The notes under the pieces: model-generated
Told to the model about the DNA's origin: nothing
Databases searched by the model: none
The model's input: only the letters and a program-made list of their open reading frames with translations
Shown here: piece by piece, positions 1 to 9,531 of the stretch
Numbering within the stretch: the first letter of the stretch is position 1
Layout of the letters: every line of letters starts with the position of its first letter
Program-made: the position numbers and the translations under genes
Origin: Polaromonas sp.
GTDB taxonomy: Bacteria; Pseudomonadota; Gammaproteobacteria; Burkholderiales; Burkholderiaceae_C
Direction of reading: 5' to 3'
Length of the DNA: 64,000 nucleotides
NCBI GenBank assembly: GCA_021737975.1
Contig: JAIPCZ010000002.1
Span: forward strand, 1 to 64,000

Positions 1-140
1 ATGCCAAGCGCCGCCACCAGCCCGGCGCGCACGCCGCCTTTAAGGGCGTTGCTCACGATGAACAGCACATCGGGCCCGGGCGTGAGGTTGAGCAGCCAGC
101 CAGCCGCGATGAACATCAACAGTTGCGGGGTATCAGGCAT
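1..140 (-). CDS. LysE/RhtB-family exporter, N-terminal part (runs off window)
   Basis: The complement from an ATG at 140 reads without stops to the window edge. It has a hydrophobic first helix followed by LNLTPGPDVLFIVSNALKGG, the N-terminal signature of LysE/RhtB amino-acid exporters; the TPGPD element after the first membrane segment is typical. Only about 46 residues are visible. These are inner-membrane proteins that export amino acids or homoserine lactones. It lies 12 bp downstream of the threonine aldolase gene on the same strand and probably belongs to the trp block. LysE-type genes are often found near trpG/trpD in Burkholderiales. The substrate cannot be predicted. Confidence 0.8.
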   Translation of the reverse strand, partial: MPDTPQLLMFIAAGWLLNLTPGPDVLFIVSNALKGGVRAGLVAALG

Positions 141-152
141 GGCGCCAGCGGA

Positions 153-1247
153 TCAGTACACGGCCGGGCCGGCGGCCTGCACGCGCGGTGCGGTGCCGGC
201 CTGTTCTCCGAAAAACTGGTGAACACAGGCAAGCGCATGGTCAATACCCGCCTCGTCCACGTCCAGATGGGTGACAAAACGCAGGCCGATCAGGCCGGTG
301 GCCAGCACGCCATGCTGTTCCAGGTGTGCCAACAAGGCCGGTGCGCGCCCATCGGCCACATCGACAAACACGATGTTGGTCTGCGCCGAGCGCACCGTCA
401 GGGCGTCGATGCCCGCCAGCCCTTTGGCCAGCCGCTGCGCCAGCGCATGGTCTTGCGCCAAACGCTCGACATGATGGTCCAGCGCGTAGGAGGCCGCCGC
501 CGCCAGCACACCCGACTGTCGCATGCCGCCACCCAGCATTTTGCGCCAGCGCAAGGCGCGTGTAATAAGCGCGCGCGAGCCGCACAGCGCGGAGCCGACC
601 GGCGCGCCCAGGCCCTTGCTGAAGCAGACCGAGACGCTGTCAAAGTAGCCGGCAATGTGCCGCGCCGCGGCATGGGCATCGGCGCCCGCCTCGGGCGTGG
701 CCACCGCGGCATTGAAAAAACGTGCGCCGTCCAGATGCGTGGCCAGGCCGCGTTCACGGGCCAGACCAGTCGCCTGCGCCAGATAGGCAAGTGACATCGG
801 GTGGCCGTTCCAGGTGTTTTCCAGGCATAGCAGGCGACTGCGGGCAAAGTGGATGTCGTCTGGCTTGATCGCTGCGGCAATGTCGGCCAGCTGCATCTCG
901 CCCATGGCGCCCTGCGTCAGCGGCTGCGGCTGGATGCTGCCCAGCACCGCAGCGCCACCGGCCTCGTAGCGGTAGGTGTGTGCACTCTGGCCGACGATGT
1001 ACTCGTCGCCGCGTTCGCAATGGGCCATCAGTGCGCACAAGTTGCTTTGCGTGCCCGTGGGCATGAAAAGCGCCGCTTCCTTGCCGGTGATGCCGGCAAT
1101 GCGCGCCTGCAGGGCGTTGACGCTGGGGTCGTCGCCGAAAACGTCGTCGCCCAAGGGCGCGGCCATCATGGCCTCACGCATGGCCGGTGTGGGTTGGGTG
1201 ACGGTGTCACTGCGCAGATCCACTCTGCGTTGTTGGTTGTCAGACAT
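153..1247 (-). CDS. ltaE: Low-specificity L-threonine aldolase
   Basis: A PLP enzyme of fold type I, about 364 residues, the normal length for the family. It cleaves L-threonine or L-allo-threonine to glycine and acetaldehyde. Family landmarks are an N-terminal VDLRSDTVTQPTPAMREAM, GDDVFGDDPSVN, the LENTWNG segment, HLDGARFFNAA, and the PLP lysine in CFSKGLGAPVGS (about residue 211). The ATG at 1247 is chosen. An in-frame TTG at 1253 overlaps the TGA of the upstream trpG by four bases (TTGA) and could also be used. Either way the gene is translated right behind trpG and is probably cotranscribed with it. Confidence 0.93.
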   Translation of the reverse strand: MSDNQQRRVDLRSDTVTQPTPAMREAMMAAPLGDDVFGDDPSVNALQARIAGITGKEAALFMPTGTQSNLCALMAHCERGDEYIVGQSAHTYRYEAGGAAVLGSIQPQPLTQGAMGEMQLADIAAAIKPDDIHFARSRLLCLENTWNGHPMSLAYLAQATGLARERGLATHLDGARFFNAAVATPEAGADAHAAARHIAGYFDSVSVCFSKGLGAPVGSALCGSRALITRALRWRKMLGGGMRQSGVLAAAASYALDHHVERLAQDHALAQRLAKGLAGIDALTVRSAQTNIVFVDVADGRAPALLAHLEQHGVLATGLIGLRFVTHLDVDEAGIDHALACVHQFFGEQAGTAPRVQAAGPAVY

Positions 1248-1249
1248 AT

Positions 1250-1837
1250 TCAAATGTTTCTCGGTTTGAGGAAGTTGGCCAGCATCGCGTGACCATGCTC
1301 GGTGAGGATGCTCTCGGGGTGAAACTGCACACCTTCGATGTCGAGGCTGGTGTGCTTGATGCCCATGATCTCGCCGTCATCGGTCCAGGCCGTCACTTTC
1401 AGGCAGGCCGGGCAGCTGGCGCGTTCGATCGACAGCGAGTGGTAGCGGTTCACCGTGAACTGCGCGGGCAGCCCGGCAAACAGGCCCTCTTGGGTGGTCG
1501 TGATGACACTGGTCTTGCCGTGCATCAGCTGCTGCGCCCGGACGATCTTGCCGCCAAACGCCGCACCAATCGCCTGATGGCCCAGGCACACGCCCAGGAT
1601 GGGCAGCTTGCCGGCAAAGTGCCGTATGGCGGCCACAGAAATGCCCGCCTCGGCGGGGGAGCAGGGGCCGGGTGAAATGACCAGCCGATCCAGCGCACCG
1701 CCGGCCAGGCGCGCGTCGATGTCGGCCAGGCTGATTTCGTCGTTGCGGGCCACACTCACGTCGGCACCCAGCTCGCCCAGGTACTGGACAATGTTGTAGG
1801 TGAAACTGTCGTAGTTGTCGATCATCAAGAGTTTCAT
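1250..1837 (-). CDS. trpG: Anthranilate synthase component II (glutamine amidotransferase)
   Basis: Class I glutamine amidotransferase, about 195 residues, that supplies ammonia to TrpE for anthranilate synthesis in tryptophan biosynthesis. The start at 1837 gives [19 protein letters not shown], the canonical family N-terminus; a start five codons upstream would add a non-conserved extension. The nucleophile is the Cys in [11 protein letters not shown], and the His/Glu pair lies in [11 protein letters not shown] near the C-terminus. The gene sits 17 bp after the GGDEF gene and overlaps or abuts the threonine aldolase gene, so trpE and trpG are separated only by the cyclase gene. Confidence 0.96.
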   Translation of the reverse strand: MKLLMIDNYDSFTYNIVQYLGELGADVSVARNDEISLADIDARLAGGALDRLVISPGPCSPAEAGISVAAIRHFAGKLPILGVCLGHQAIGAAFGGKIVRAQQLMHGKTSVITTTQEGLFAGLPAQFTVNRYHSLSIERASCPACLKVTAWTDDGEIMGIKHTSLDIEGVQFHPESILTEHGHAMLANFLKPRNI

Positions 1838-1854
1838 GGGTCTTCTCTGCAAAA

Positions 1855-4095
1855 TTATTCAGGTCGCGGCTCGGGATGGTCCAGCGCCGGCTCGTACATC
1901 ACGTATTGATCGCGCCCGCCCGCCTTGGCGGCATACATGGCCACATCGGCATGGTGCGACAGCGTGGCCTCATCCAGGCCATGCTCGGGGTAAAGGGCGA
2001 CTCCGCTGCTGCTTGATATCTGTACGCTTTGACCAATCGGCAAATCAAAGGGCACACGCAACGCGGCGTGTATTTTTTGCACCACCTGGACCGCGTCCTG
2101 CGGCTGACTGATGCTGGTCAGCAGCACCACGAACTCGTCGCCACCCACACGCGCCACCGTGTCGGATTCACGCACGCAGGTATTCAGTCGGTGCGCCACC
2201 GCCTGCAAAAGCTGGTCGCCCGCGGCATGACCATGGCGGTCATTGACAGGCTTGAATTTGTCGAGGTCGACAAAAATCAGGGCCGCGTGACCCTGGCTGC
2301 GTTTGGCCTTGGCTACTTCCTGGTGCAGGCGGTCGGTAAACAGGCGCCGATTCGGCAAATTGGTCAGGGGGTCGAAAAAGGCCAGCCGCTTGACCTCGTC
2401 TTCGGCAACTTTGCGCAGTGTGATATCGGTATGTGTGGCCACATAGTGGGTCACCGCGCCTTTGTCATCACACACGGCCGTGATGCATAACCAGCAGGGA
2501 AACTCGACGCCATCCTTGCGCACATTCCACACTTCACCCTGCCAGCTGTGGTGCGCCGCCAGCTCAGCCCACATCGCCGCATAAAAATCAGTGTCATGGC
2601 GACCTGACCTGATCAGACGCGGATTGCGCCCCACCGCCTCCTCGGAGCTGTGCCCAAAAAGCGCGGAAAAGGCCGGGTTCACGCGCAAAATCTCCACTTG
2701 GGCGTTGGTGACCAGCATGCTCTCATGCGACTCAAATGCAGCGGCAGCCACGCGCAGCTCTGCTTCTTGCCGCATGCGCTGGGTCACGTCTTCGGTGGAT
2801 CCGATCAGACGCCGAGGTATGCCGTGCTCGTCAGAATACAACGCAGCCCGGTTGTGCAAGAAGCGCACCTCACCATCCGGACGGCGGATCTGAAATGTCA
2901 TGCTGAAGGCTTGATCTTGCTGGATGGTTGCCCGCGTGGCATCGCGCATGCGTTGCAGGTCTTCGGCTGACAGCAGCTTGATCCAATCGTCATTACGCGG
3001 ACGGGCCGCCTTGCGGTCCATGCCGAACAAGGCGTACATGGTGTCATCCCACTTGTAACTCTTGGTGATCAGGTCAAGCTCCCAAATCCCCACATCGCTG
3101 GCCTCGGTGGCCAACTTGAGCCGTTTGGCCGCCACAATTTTTTGGGTGCGCTGGCCTTGATAGAAATACAAACCAAAGGAACTGATGAGCACCAGCGCCA
3201 GGTAGGCGCCCGCCTGGTTCACCACATCCCGCCGCCAGACCGTCAGCAATTTCTCCTGGGAGCGATCCAAAACAACGACCAGGGGTTTGTCCATCGCCAG
3301 GTTCGCCGGCGAAATGGTGCGCGCCACGGTCAGGCGCGAGTCAAGCCTGTTTTCCTGCGAGCCAAAAAGCTGGCCAAGGGCCTGTCCGATGGGCAGGTCG
3401 CCGACCGAGGTCGAGACGGGAGCCATCAGGTCCTGCGCCATGGCAGGGTCGAGGTTCGGTTCACTCAGAAAAATCTTGCCGTCCCCGTGCAGCAGCGTGG
3501 CATGCATGTCGTCGCTGTAGCGCACCGATTTGAGCAGGATACCCATGTCCACCGGGTCAACGCTGGCAACAACGACACCGGCAAACCGCCCCTGGCTGTC
3601 CAGCAGCACACGCGCCAGGCTGATCAGGTACGCGTTCAACACGGACTTGAAGGGCGGGCTCACATACAAAAGCGCCGGGTCCAGCACACTGAGTGGCACC
3701 TGCACGTAGTCCCGCTGGTACATATTGCGACCCAAAAGCTCCTCGCGACTGGAAAAAGTCACTGTGCCCAGGGCGTCCAAAACCGCCAAGGTGCGCACCG
3801 ACGACATCGCGACTCCCATGTTGATCAGGGTCTGTTGCCCCTCCGCGCGCCCCGCGGGGCCAGCCTGCCAGCGCGGCAGAGCCTGCTGGATCGACAACAA
3901 ACTGCGGTGAATGCTGGTCAACTGGTGCGCAAGGTTGTCCTCGACCACCTTGCCTTGATTGTGCAGGCGGTCCAACTCCTGCGCCTTGATGCGGTCATAC
4001 TCTCCGGACAGGCTCATGGCCATCAAACCGCCAAACCCGACCAGCGCAATCGCCAGCAGCAGCCAGACCCGCCATTGGCGCGAATAGCGTTTCAC
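1855..4095 (-). CDS. Membrane diguanylate cyclase: Cache-like sensor, two PAS domains, GGDEF
   Basis: Predicted to make cyclic di-GMP from GTP at the inner membrane in response to a periplasmic ligand. From the GTG at 4095 (746 aa) the order is: transmembrane helix about 10-28; periplasmic Cache-like region to about 290; second helix about 295-312; two PAS domains (about 325-440 and 450-570); GGDEF domain to about 735. The active site reads [11 protein letters not shown]. An RESD inhibitory I-site lies five residues before it, so an active, product-inhibited cyclase is predicted; there is no EAL domain. The GTG start overlaps the trpE TGA (GTGA). A longer start at 4164 would run 70 bp into trpE and is less likely. 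The ligand is unknown. Confidence 0.9.
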   Translation of the reverse strand: MKRYSRQWRVWLLLAIALVGFGGLMAMSLSGEYDRIKAQELDRLHNQGKVVEDNLAHQLTSIHRSLLSIQQALPRWQAGPAGRAEGQQTLINMGVAMSSVRTLAVLDALGTVTFSSREELLGRNMYQRDYVQVPLSVLDPALLYVSPPFKSVLNAYLISLARVLLDSQGRFAGVVVASVDPVDMGILLKSVRYSDDMHATLLHGDGKIFLSEPNLDPAMAQDLMAPVSTSVGDLPIGQALGQLFGSQENRLDSRLTVARTISPANLAMDKPLVVVLDRSQEKLLTVWRRDVVNQAGAYLALVLISSFGLYFYQGQRTQKIVAAKRLKLATEASDVGIWELDLITKSYKWDDTMYALFGMDRKAARPRNDDWIKLLSAEDLQRMRDATRATIQQDQAFSMTFQIRRPDGEVRFLHNRAALYSDEHGIPRRLIGSTEDVTQRMRQEAELRVAAAAFESHESMLVTNAQVEILRVNPAFSALFGHSSEEAVGRNPRLIRSGRHDTDFYAAMWAELAAHHSWQGEVWNVRKDGVEFPCWLCITAVCDDKGAVTHYVATHTDITLRKVAEDEVKRLAFFDPLTNLPNRRLFTDRLHQEVAKAKRSQGHAALIFVDLDKFKPVNDRHGHAAGDQLLQAVAHRLNTCVRESDTVARVGGDEFVVLLTSISQPQDAVQVVQKIHAALRVPFDLPIGQSVQISSSSGVALYPEHGLDEATLSHHADVAMYAAKAGGRDQYVMYEPALDHPEPRPE

Positions 4096-5615
4096 ACCAG
4101 CCCTTCTTCCACCAGCTCCGCGGCGCGAAGCAACGCGCGCGCCTTGGCTTCGGTCTCGCGCCATTCCATCTCGGGCACGCTGTCGGCCACCACCCCTGCG
4201 GCCGCCTGCACATACAGCATCTGGTCCTTGATGATGCCGGTTCGGATGGCGATGGCCACGTCCATGTCGCCGGCATAACTCAAGTAGCCGCAGGCGCCGC
4301 CGTAAAGGCCGCGCTTGGTGGGCTCGAGCTGGTCGATCAGTTCCATGGCGTGCACCTTGGGCGCGCCGGTCAGGGTGCCGGCCGGGAAAGTGGCCTTGAG
4401 CACGTCCATGCTGGTCATGCCGTCAAGCAAAGTGCCCTCCACGTTGCTCACGATGTGCATGACATGGCTGTAGCGCTCGACACAAAAAGCGTCGGTGACC
4501 TTGACGCTGCCGATTTTGGCGATGCGGCCGATGTCGTTGCGCGCCAGGTCGATCAGCATCACATGTTCGGCGCGTTCCTTGGGGTCGTTGATCAGTTCCA
4601 CCTCGGCCGCCTTGTCCGCCTCCGGCGTGGCGCCGCGCGGGCGCGTGCCTGCCAACGGCCGGATGGTGATCTTTTGCACCGGCTCACCGTCCTGCAGCAC
4701 CTGCTCCTGGCGCACCAGAATTTCTGGCGAGGCCCCCACCACATGAAAATCGGCCCCGTCTGCCGTCGCACCGCTGAAGTTGTAGTAATACATGTAGGGG
4801 CTGGGGTTGAGCGAGCGCAGCGCGCGGTACAGGCTCAGGGGGCTCTGGGTGTAGGGCTTCTTGATGCGCTGTCCCACCTGCACCTGCATGAAGTCGCCGC
4901 CGGCGATAAGTTCCTTGGCGCGCTCCACGGCAGCGATGTAGTCCGCCTTGGCAAAGTCGCGCACGGCCGGCTGACCCGCGCTGGCCAGCACCTGCGGCGC
5001 GTGCACCGGCTGCTCCAGGCGGTCCCTGAGTTGCTCCAGGCGTTCGGTGGCGCGCAGGTAGGCCTCCGGCAGGGCCGGGTCGGCATAGACCATCAAATAC
5101 AGCTTGCCCGACAGGTTGTCGATCACGGCCAGTTCCTCGCATTGCAGCAGCAAAATATCCGGGCAACCGAGCTCGTCGGGCGGGCAGGAGACCTGCAGCT
5201 TCTTCTCGATGTAGCGCACGGCGTCGTAACCAAAGTAGCCTGCCAGGCCACCGCAAAAGCGCGGCATGCCGGGCTGAAGAGCCACCTTGAAACGCTTCTG
5301 ATAGTCGGCAATGAAGTCGAGCGGGTTGGCTTGACTGGTTTCCACCACCACACCATCGGTCACCACCTCGGTGCGCGCCGCCATGCCAAAGCCGCTGGCG
5401 CGCAGCAATGTTCGCGCTGGCAAGCCAATGAAGCTGTAGCGGCCAAAACGCTCGCCGCCCACCACCGACTCCAGCAAAAAACTGAAGGGCGCGCTGTTGG
5501 CCAGCTTGAGGTAGAGCGAGAGCGGTGTTTCCAGGTCGGCAAAGGCCTGCGCGACAACCGGTATTCGGTTGAAACCCTGGACGCTCAAAGCATTGAATTC
5601 AGGTTCGGAAATCAC
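4092..5615 (-). CDS. trpE: Anthranilate synthase component I
   Basis: A 507-residue chorismate-binding enzyme that turns chorismate into anthranilate with TrpG. The feedback (tryptophan-binding) element LLES is present in FSFLLESVVGGERFGRYSF. The catalytic region shows RPLAGTRPRG, DPKERAEHVMLIDLARND, FPAGTLTGAPK and GLYGGACGYLSYAG, all typical. The start is GTG (5615). No tryptophan-rich leader peptide or attenuator is evident in the 196 bp upstream. The stop overlaps the start of the downstream cyclase gene by four bases, implying translational coupling. Confidence 0.96.
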   Translation of the reverse strand: MISEPEFNALSVQGFNRIPVVAQAFADLETPLSLYLKLANSAPFSFLLESVVGGERFGRYSFIGLPARTLLRASGFGMAARTEVVTDGVVVETSQANPLDFIADYQKRFKVALQPGMPRFCGGLAGYFGYDAVRYIEKKLQVSCPPDELGCPDILLLQCEELAVIDNLSGKLYLMVYADPALPEAYLRATERLEQLRDRLEQPVHAPQVLASAGQPAVRDFAKADYIAAVERAKELIAGGDFMQVQVGQRIKKPYTQSPLSLYRALRSLNPSPYMYYYNFSGATADGADFHVVGASPEILVRQEQVLQDGEPVQKITIRPLAGTRPRGATPEADKAAEVELINDPKERAEHVMLIDLARNDIGRIAKIGSVKVTDAFCVERYSHVMHIVSNVEGTLLDGMTSMDVLKATFPAGTLTGAPKVHAMELIDQLEPTKRGLYGGACGYLSYAGDMDVAIAIRTGIIKDQMLYVQAAAGVVADSVPEMEWRETEAKARALLRAAELVEEGLV

Positions 5616-5811
5616 AGAGACATCTTTCTAAGGAGGGGCTGCACTGTCAATGACCTTTTCGACTCCCCTGCAGATGATGCGATAAACGGGGATCAGGCCG
5701 AGGCGGGAGATGCAAAACAGGCGCGCCAGGGCCAGGCTCCCCGGTCGCTGCAACCTGTGATCTGAATTTGATGAATAAACATATAAACAGTGTAGCAAAG
5801 ATGGGCTTTGC
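5616..5811. other. Intergenic region between recQ and trpE
   Basis: About 196 bp between the end of recQ and the GTG of trpE. It contains an AT-rich patch near 5760-5800 that could hold the trp promoter on the minus strand, but no convincing -35/-10 pair. No leader peptide with tandem Trp codons and no attenuator hairpin is visible. A 66-codon minus-strand reading frame here resembles nothing recognised. Confidence 0.4.
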
Positions 5812-7683
5812 CTAGGCGGCTTGCGCAACCGCCAGCGCCTCGGAGGCCCCCGTGATCACCGCCAGCACCGCTTCACCATAAGCCTCCAGCTTGCGCGTGC
5901 CCAGGCCGCTGATGTTCTGCAGATCCGCCAGTGAACGGGGCGCGCGCTCGGCAATCGCCGCCAGCGTGGCATCGTGAAAAATCACATAGGCCGGCAGGTT
6001 GTGCGCTTTGGCCACCTCGGAACGCCAAGACTTGAGGTTGATGAAGCGCACCATGGCGTCCTGGCCCAGGTTGGCGGCCACCGGCGCGGGCGCGGTGCGG
6101 CTTCGACTTCGTTTTTCGGGGCGCTGATGGGTGGACTCACGCAGTTGCACCGGCACGTCGCCGCGCAACACGGCGCGCGACGCCTCGGTCAGGTGCAGCG
6201 TGCTGAAACCCTCGCTGGTGAACACCTGCAAGGCGCCGACGGCGATCAGCTGGCGCATCACGGCGCGCAACTGGCTTTCGCTGTAATCAGCCCCCAGGCC
6301 AAAGGTGCTCACGGTCTCATGTCCGCGCTGCACCACTTTTTCGGTGCGTTTGCCGCGCACGATGTCCATGGTGTGGCCGGCTCCGAACGAGACCCCGCTG
6401 CTTTGCTGCAGCCGGTACACGGTCGACAGCAGCTTGCGCGCCGCGTCGGTGGCATCCCAAACTTCTGGCGGTTGCAGGCAGTTGTCGCAGTTGTGGCAGT
6501 CGTGGCTTTCCTCGCCAAAGTAGCGCAGCAGGCGCACGCGTCGACAATCGGTGGCCTCGGCAAGGCCCAGCAGGGCGTCGAGCTTGCCGCGCATGACCTG
6601 CTTGAAATCTTCTGCGGCGGGGCTTTCGTCGATCATGCGGCGCTGGTTGACCACATCCTGCAGGCCGTAGCACATCCAGGCGTCGGCGGCCATGCCGTCG
6701 CGCCCGGCGCGGCCGGTTTCCTGGTAGTAACCCTCGATGTTCTTTGGCATGTCCAGGTGCGCGACAAAACGCACGTCGGGCTTGTCGATGCCCATGCCAA
6801 AGGCAATGGTCGCCACCATCACCACCCCTTCGCTGCGCAGGAACTGGTTTTGGTTGGCCTGGCGGACCTTGAAGTCAAGGCCCGCGTGGTAGGGCAGGGC
6901 CTGAATGCCGGTTTGTGCCAGCATGGTCGCAATTTCTTCCACCCGTTTGCGCGACTGGCAGTACACCACCCCGGCCTCGCCCGGATGTTCACGCTCGATA
7001 AAGCGCAACAACTGGGTGCTGGCGTCCTTTTTCTCGACAATGGTGTAGCGGATGTTGGGCCGGTCGAAGCTGCTGACAAACTGCGCCGCCGCTTCCAGCT
7101 GCAGCCGCTCCACAATGTCGGCGCGGGTGAGCGCGTCGGCGGTGGCGGTGAGCGCCATGCGCGGCACGCCGGCGTAACGCTCGTGCAGCACCGTGAGCGC
7201 CCGGTATTCGGGCCGGAAGTCGTGCCCCCACTGGCTCACGCAATGCGCTTCGTCAATGGCAAACAGGGCCAGCTGGCCGCGCTCGAACAGCGCATCGAGC
7301 TGCGCCAGGAAGCGCGGCGTGGTGACCCTCTCGGGAGCGGCGTAGAGCAGCGTGATTTCGCCGCGCAACAGGCGCTGCTCGGTCGCATAGGCCTCGTCGC
7401 TGCTCAGCGTGGAGTTCAAAAACGCCGCACTGACACCGGCCTCGTGCAGCGCAGCCACCTGGTCGTGCATCAGCGCGATCAGCGGCGACACCACCACGGT
7501 AATGCCCAGGCCGGCCTCTTTTCGCGCAATCGCCGGGATCTGGTAACACAGGCTCTTGCCCCCGCCGGTGGGCATCAGCACCAGCGCGTCACCGCCGGCC
7601 ACCACATGGCTGATGATGTCTTGCTGCGGCCCGCGAAAGCTGGCGTAGCCAAAAATCTCCTGCAGGATGGACGCAATGGACAA
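5812..7683 (-). CDS. recQ: ATP-dependent DNA helicase RecQ
   Basis: A 3'-5' superfamily 2 helicase acting in recombination repair. Visible landmarks: [15 protein letters not shown] (Walker A), [17 protein letters not shown] (motif II), [12 protein letters not shown] (III), CQSRKRVEE (IV), [15 protein letters not shown] and [10 protein letters not shown] (V/VI), the RQC zinc cluster [19 protein letters not shown], and a C-terminal HRDC domain ending in [16 protein letters not shown]. The start is uncertain. TTG at 7683 gives [18 protein letters not shown], the usual family beginning. An ATG at 7815 adds about 44 disordered residues and overlaps the upstream rhodanese gene by 68 bp, but has an SD-like GAGGGTGAG before it. 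Confidence 0.94.
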   Translation of the reverse strand: MSIASILQEIFGYASFRGPQQDIISHVVAGGDALVLMPTGGGKSLCYQIPAIARKEAGLGITVVVSPLIALMHDQVAALHEAGVSAAFLNSTLSSDEAYATEQRLLRGEITLLYAAPERVTTPRFLAQLDALFERGQLALFAIDEAHCVSQWGHDFRPEYRALTVLHERYAGVPRMALTATADALTRADIVERLQLEAAAQFVSSFDRPNIRYTIVEKKDASTQLLRFIEREHPGEAGVVYCQSRKRVEEIATMLAQTGIQALPYHAGLDFKVRQANQNQFLRSEGVVMVATIAFGMGIDKPDVRFVAHLDMPKNIEGYYQETGRAGRDGMAADAWMCYGLQDVVNQRRMIDESPAAEDFKQVMRGKLDALLGLAEATDCRRVRLLRYFGEESHDCHNCDNCLQPPEVWDATDAARKLLSTVYRLQQSSGVSFGAGHTMDIVRGKRTEKVVQRGHETVSTFGLGADYSESQLRAVMRQLIAVGALQVFTSEGFSTLHLTEASRAVLRGDVPVQLRESTHQRPEKRSRSRTAPAPVAANLGQDAMVRFINLKSWRSEVAKAHNLPAYVIFHDATLAAIAERAPRSLADLQNISGLGTRKLEAYGEAVLAVITGASEALAVAQAA

Positions 7684-7747
7684 AATGAGGTGCTGTGAAA
7701 TGGTTGAGGCTGGCGACGGCTGATCAGCAACTAAAGCTGGACCGCGC

Positions 7748-8140
7748 TCAGGTCTGCGTCCACGGCAGGCCGTCAAAACGCCAGCCGCATTCGGTGGAGC
7801 GGTGGCCGTTGTCATCGGGCTCACCCTCAAAACCATCAAGCACGTTGATGACCTGAGTAAAGCCGGCCTTTTCAAGGGCCATGCCGGCATCGACCGAGCG
7901 CAAGCCGCTGCGGCAGATCAGCACGACGGCCTGATCCCGACCGTTGGCGATCTGCCCGACCGCCGCAACAAACTGCGCGGCATCGACCTTGTAGTCAGGA
8001 AATTCGTACCAGGCGATATTGATCACGCCGGGTGGATAACCCACGTACTGCGACTCGACGGCCATGCGCACGTCAATGAACAGCGCACCGGGATTGTTTT
8101 GGATCAGGGCCCAGGCTTCCTGGGGGAGCATATGTTTCAT
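7748..8140 (-). CDS. Rhodanese-like single-domain protein
   Basis: About 130 residues forming one rhodanese fold, a sulfur-carrier or sulfurtransferase module. It shows [28 protein letters not shown]-type N-terminal motifs (split here for brevity) and the active-site loop LICRSGLRS, whose Cys would carry the persulfide. The ATG at 8140 is preferred; a TTG at 8155 is also in frame. It is read away from the first metH half, with the two starts 70 bp apart. The physiological thiol donor and acceptor cannot be predicted. Confidence 0.85.
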   Translation of the reverse strand: MKHMLPQEAWALIQNNPGALFIDVRMAVESQYVGYPPGVINIAWYEFPDYKVDAAQFVAAVGQIANGRDQAVVLICRSGLRSVDAGMALEKAGFTQVINVLDGFEGEPDDNGHRSTECGWRFDGLPWTQT

Positions 8141-8195
8141 GCCGCTATTGTCCAAGGTTTTAGCCGGGTCGGTGGTCGGCTCGGCCCGAGCTTTC

Positions 8196-8201
8196 TACAA
8201 T
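8196..8201 (+). promoter_or_regulatory. Possible -10 box of metH N-terminal half
   Basis: TACAAT lies 10 bp before the ATG at 8211, within the 70-bp divergent region. If used, transcription would start almost at the initiation codon, giving a very short leader with no room for a riboswitch. No good -35 element is seen, so support is weak. Confidence 0.3.
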
Positions 8202-8210
8202 CGCAAGGCT

Positions 8211-9257
8211 ATGAAAACTCCACATTACACCCGCGGCCAGGCGCTGCCCGAGATTTTGCAACACCGCATCATGGTGCTCGACGGGGCCATGGGCACCATG
8301 ATCCAGCGCTTCAAGCTCGACGAAGCCCAATACCGGGGGGAGCGTTTCAAGGACTTCCACAAGGATGTGAAAGGCAACAACGAGCTGCTGAGCCTGACGC
8401 GCCCGGATGTCATCAGCGACATCCATGAGCGCTACCTGGCCGCCGGCGCCGACTTCATTGAGACCAACACCTTTGGCGCCACCCGCGTGGCCCAGGCCGA
8501 CTACGACATGGCCGACCTGGCCTTCGAGATGAACCTGGTCTCGGCCCGCCTTGCCCGCGCCGCCTGCGACAAGTTCTCCACCCCCGACAAGCCTCGTTTT
8601 GTGCTGGGCGCCCTCGGCCCCACGCCCAAGACCGCCAGCATCAGCCCCGATGTCAACGACCCGGGCGCCCGCAACGTCACGTTCGAGCAATTACGGGCCG
8701 CGTACTATGAACAGGTCGAGGCGCTGGTGCAGGGCGGCGCCGACGCACTGCTGGTGGAAACCATTTTCGACACCCTGAACGCCAAGGCGGCGCTGTTTGC
8801 CATTGACGAATTCTTCGAGGCCTCGGGCGAGCGCCTGCCGATCATTATCAGCGGCACCGTGACCGACGCGTCCGGTCGCATCCTGAGCGGCCAGACCGTG
8901 ACCGCCTTCTGGCACAGCGTGCGCCACGCGCAACCCTTGGCGGTGGGCCTCAACTGCGCGCTGGGCGCGGCCCTGATGCGCCCCTACATCCAGGAACTGG
9001 CGCGTGTGGCGCCCGACACCTTCATCAGTTGCTACCCCAATGCCGGTCTGCCCAACCCGATGAGCGACACCGGCTTTGACGAAACCCCGGCCGACACCAG
9101 CCGGCTGGTGGGCGAATTTGCCGCCGAGGGCCTGGTGAACATCGTCGGCGGCTGCTGCGGCACCACGCCGGAGCACATTGGCGCCATTCACGATGCCGTG
9201 GCCCCGCTGGCCGGCCGGCCTTTGCAGCGCGCTTATTTTTACAAAGAGGCGGCTTAG
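8211..9257 (+). CDS. metH: Methionine synthase, N-terminal part: homocysteine-binding domain
   Basis: This 348-residue protein corresponds to module 1 of cobalamin-dependent methionine synthase, the zinc/homocysteine-binding barrel. It starts with [19 protein letters not shown] and shows [15 protein letters not shown] and [20 protein letters not shown]. The zinc cysteines lie in GLNCALGA and [12 protein letters not shown] near the C-terminus. The protein ends where a full MetH would continue into the folate domain. The remaining modules are encoded separately at 19603-22425. A two-gene MetH occurs in Burkholderiales, but here the halves are 10.3 kb apart. Both proteins must associate to transfer methyl groups from methyltetrahydrofolate to homocysteine. 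Confidence 0.95.
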   Translation: MKTPHYTRGQALPEILQHRIMVLDGAMGTMIQRFKLDEAQYRGERFKDFHKDVKGNNELLSLTRPDVISDIHERYLAAGADFIETNTFGATRVAQADYDMADLAFEMNLVSARLARAACDKFSTPDKPRFVLGALGPTPKTASISPDVNDPGARNVTFEQLRAAYYEQVEALVQGGADALLVETIFDTLNAKAALFAIDEFFEASGERLPIIISGTVTDASGRILSGQTVTAFWHSVRHAQPLAVGLNCALGAALMRPYIQELARVAPDTFISCYPNAGLPNPMSDTGFDETPADTSRLVGEFAAEGLVNIVGGCCGTTPEHIGAIHDAVAPLAGRPLQRAYFYKEAA

Positions 9258-9321
9258 GCAAGGCTTCTGTGAACAGGTGGCTGCAAGAGTTGGAATAGTC
9301 ACCCCGTCGGACACATCCAAG

Positions 9322-9449
9322 GTTCGTATCCGGCCAGTCTGACGAACGTCGTCAGTGGCCGTGACATCCACCGGAATCCTGAACGAATCCGCGCAGAGGT
9401 CCCCGCAAGGGTTTGAGTCCCTGCCGGGGCATGGTGTGTGAACTCAAAC
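9322..9449 (+). other. Structured intergenic segment, candidate RNA fold (hairpin plus possible pseudoknot)
   Basis: The 274-bp gap between convergent metH and the GGDEF-EAL gene has no ORF but dense structure. GGCCA-gt-CTGACG (9332-9344) pairs with CGTCAG-TGGCC (9350-9360) around a five-base loop. CCCCG-ca-AGGG (9401-9411) pairs with CCCT-gc-CGGGG (9419-9429). The loop of the second hairpin, within GTTTGAGT (9411-9418), is perfectly complementary to ACTCAAAC (9442-9449), which would form a pseudoknot. GTTCGT (9322-9327) can alternatively pair with ACGAAC (9342-9347). There is no clear U-tract. It may be a bidirectional terminator region, an ncRNA or a decayed element; no known family was recognised. 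Confidence 0.4.
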
Positions 9450-9531
9450 AAGAAAACGCAAACTCATGAGTCATGCCAGCGGCGGGTTTGCAGCGGAAGC
9501 CAACCTTCCCAAACGCCAGCTTTGCGGTAGC

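Noticed and set aside
4350-5765. Long plus-strand frame antisense to trpE, and similar long antisense frames over recQ, icd, amtB, metH and the paaN gene
   Set aside because: They are shadows of high-GC codon usage in the real genes; their products are His/Gln/Arg-rich without domains.
5628-5828. 66-codon minus-strand frame upstream of trpE as a trp leader peptide
   Set aside because: It has no Trp codons, no recognised similarity and overlaps the end of recQ; no attenuator hairpins are visible.
9401-9430. T-arm-like sequence suggesting a tRNA or tRNA fragment
   Set aside because: The GGGTTTGAGTCCC segment resembles a T-loop, but no matching acceptor 5' strand, D-arm or anticodon arm lies 60-80 nt upstream.
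9300-9470. Cobalamin riboswitch near metH
   Set aside because: GGCCACTG on the minus strand superficially recalls the B12-riboswitch core, but the B12 box and other conserved elements are missing and no gene lies correctly downstream.
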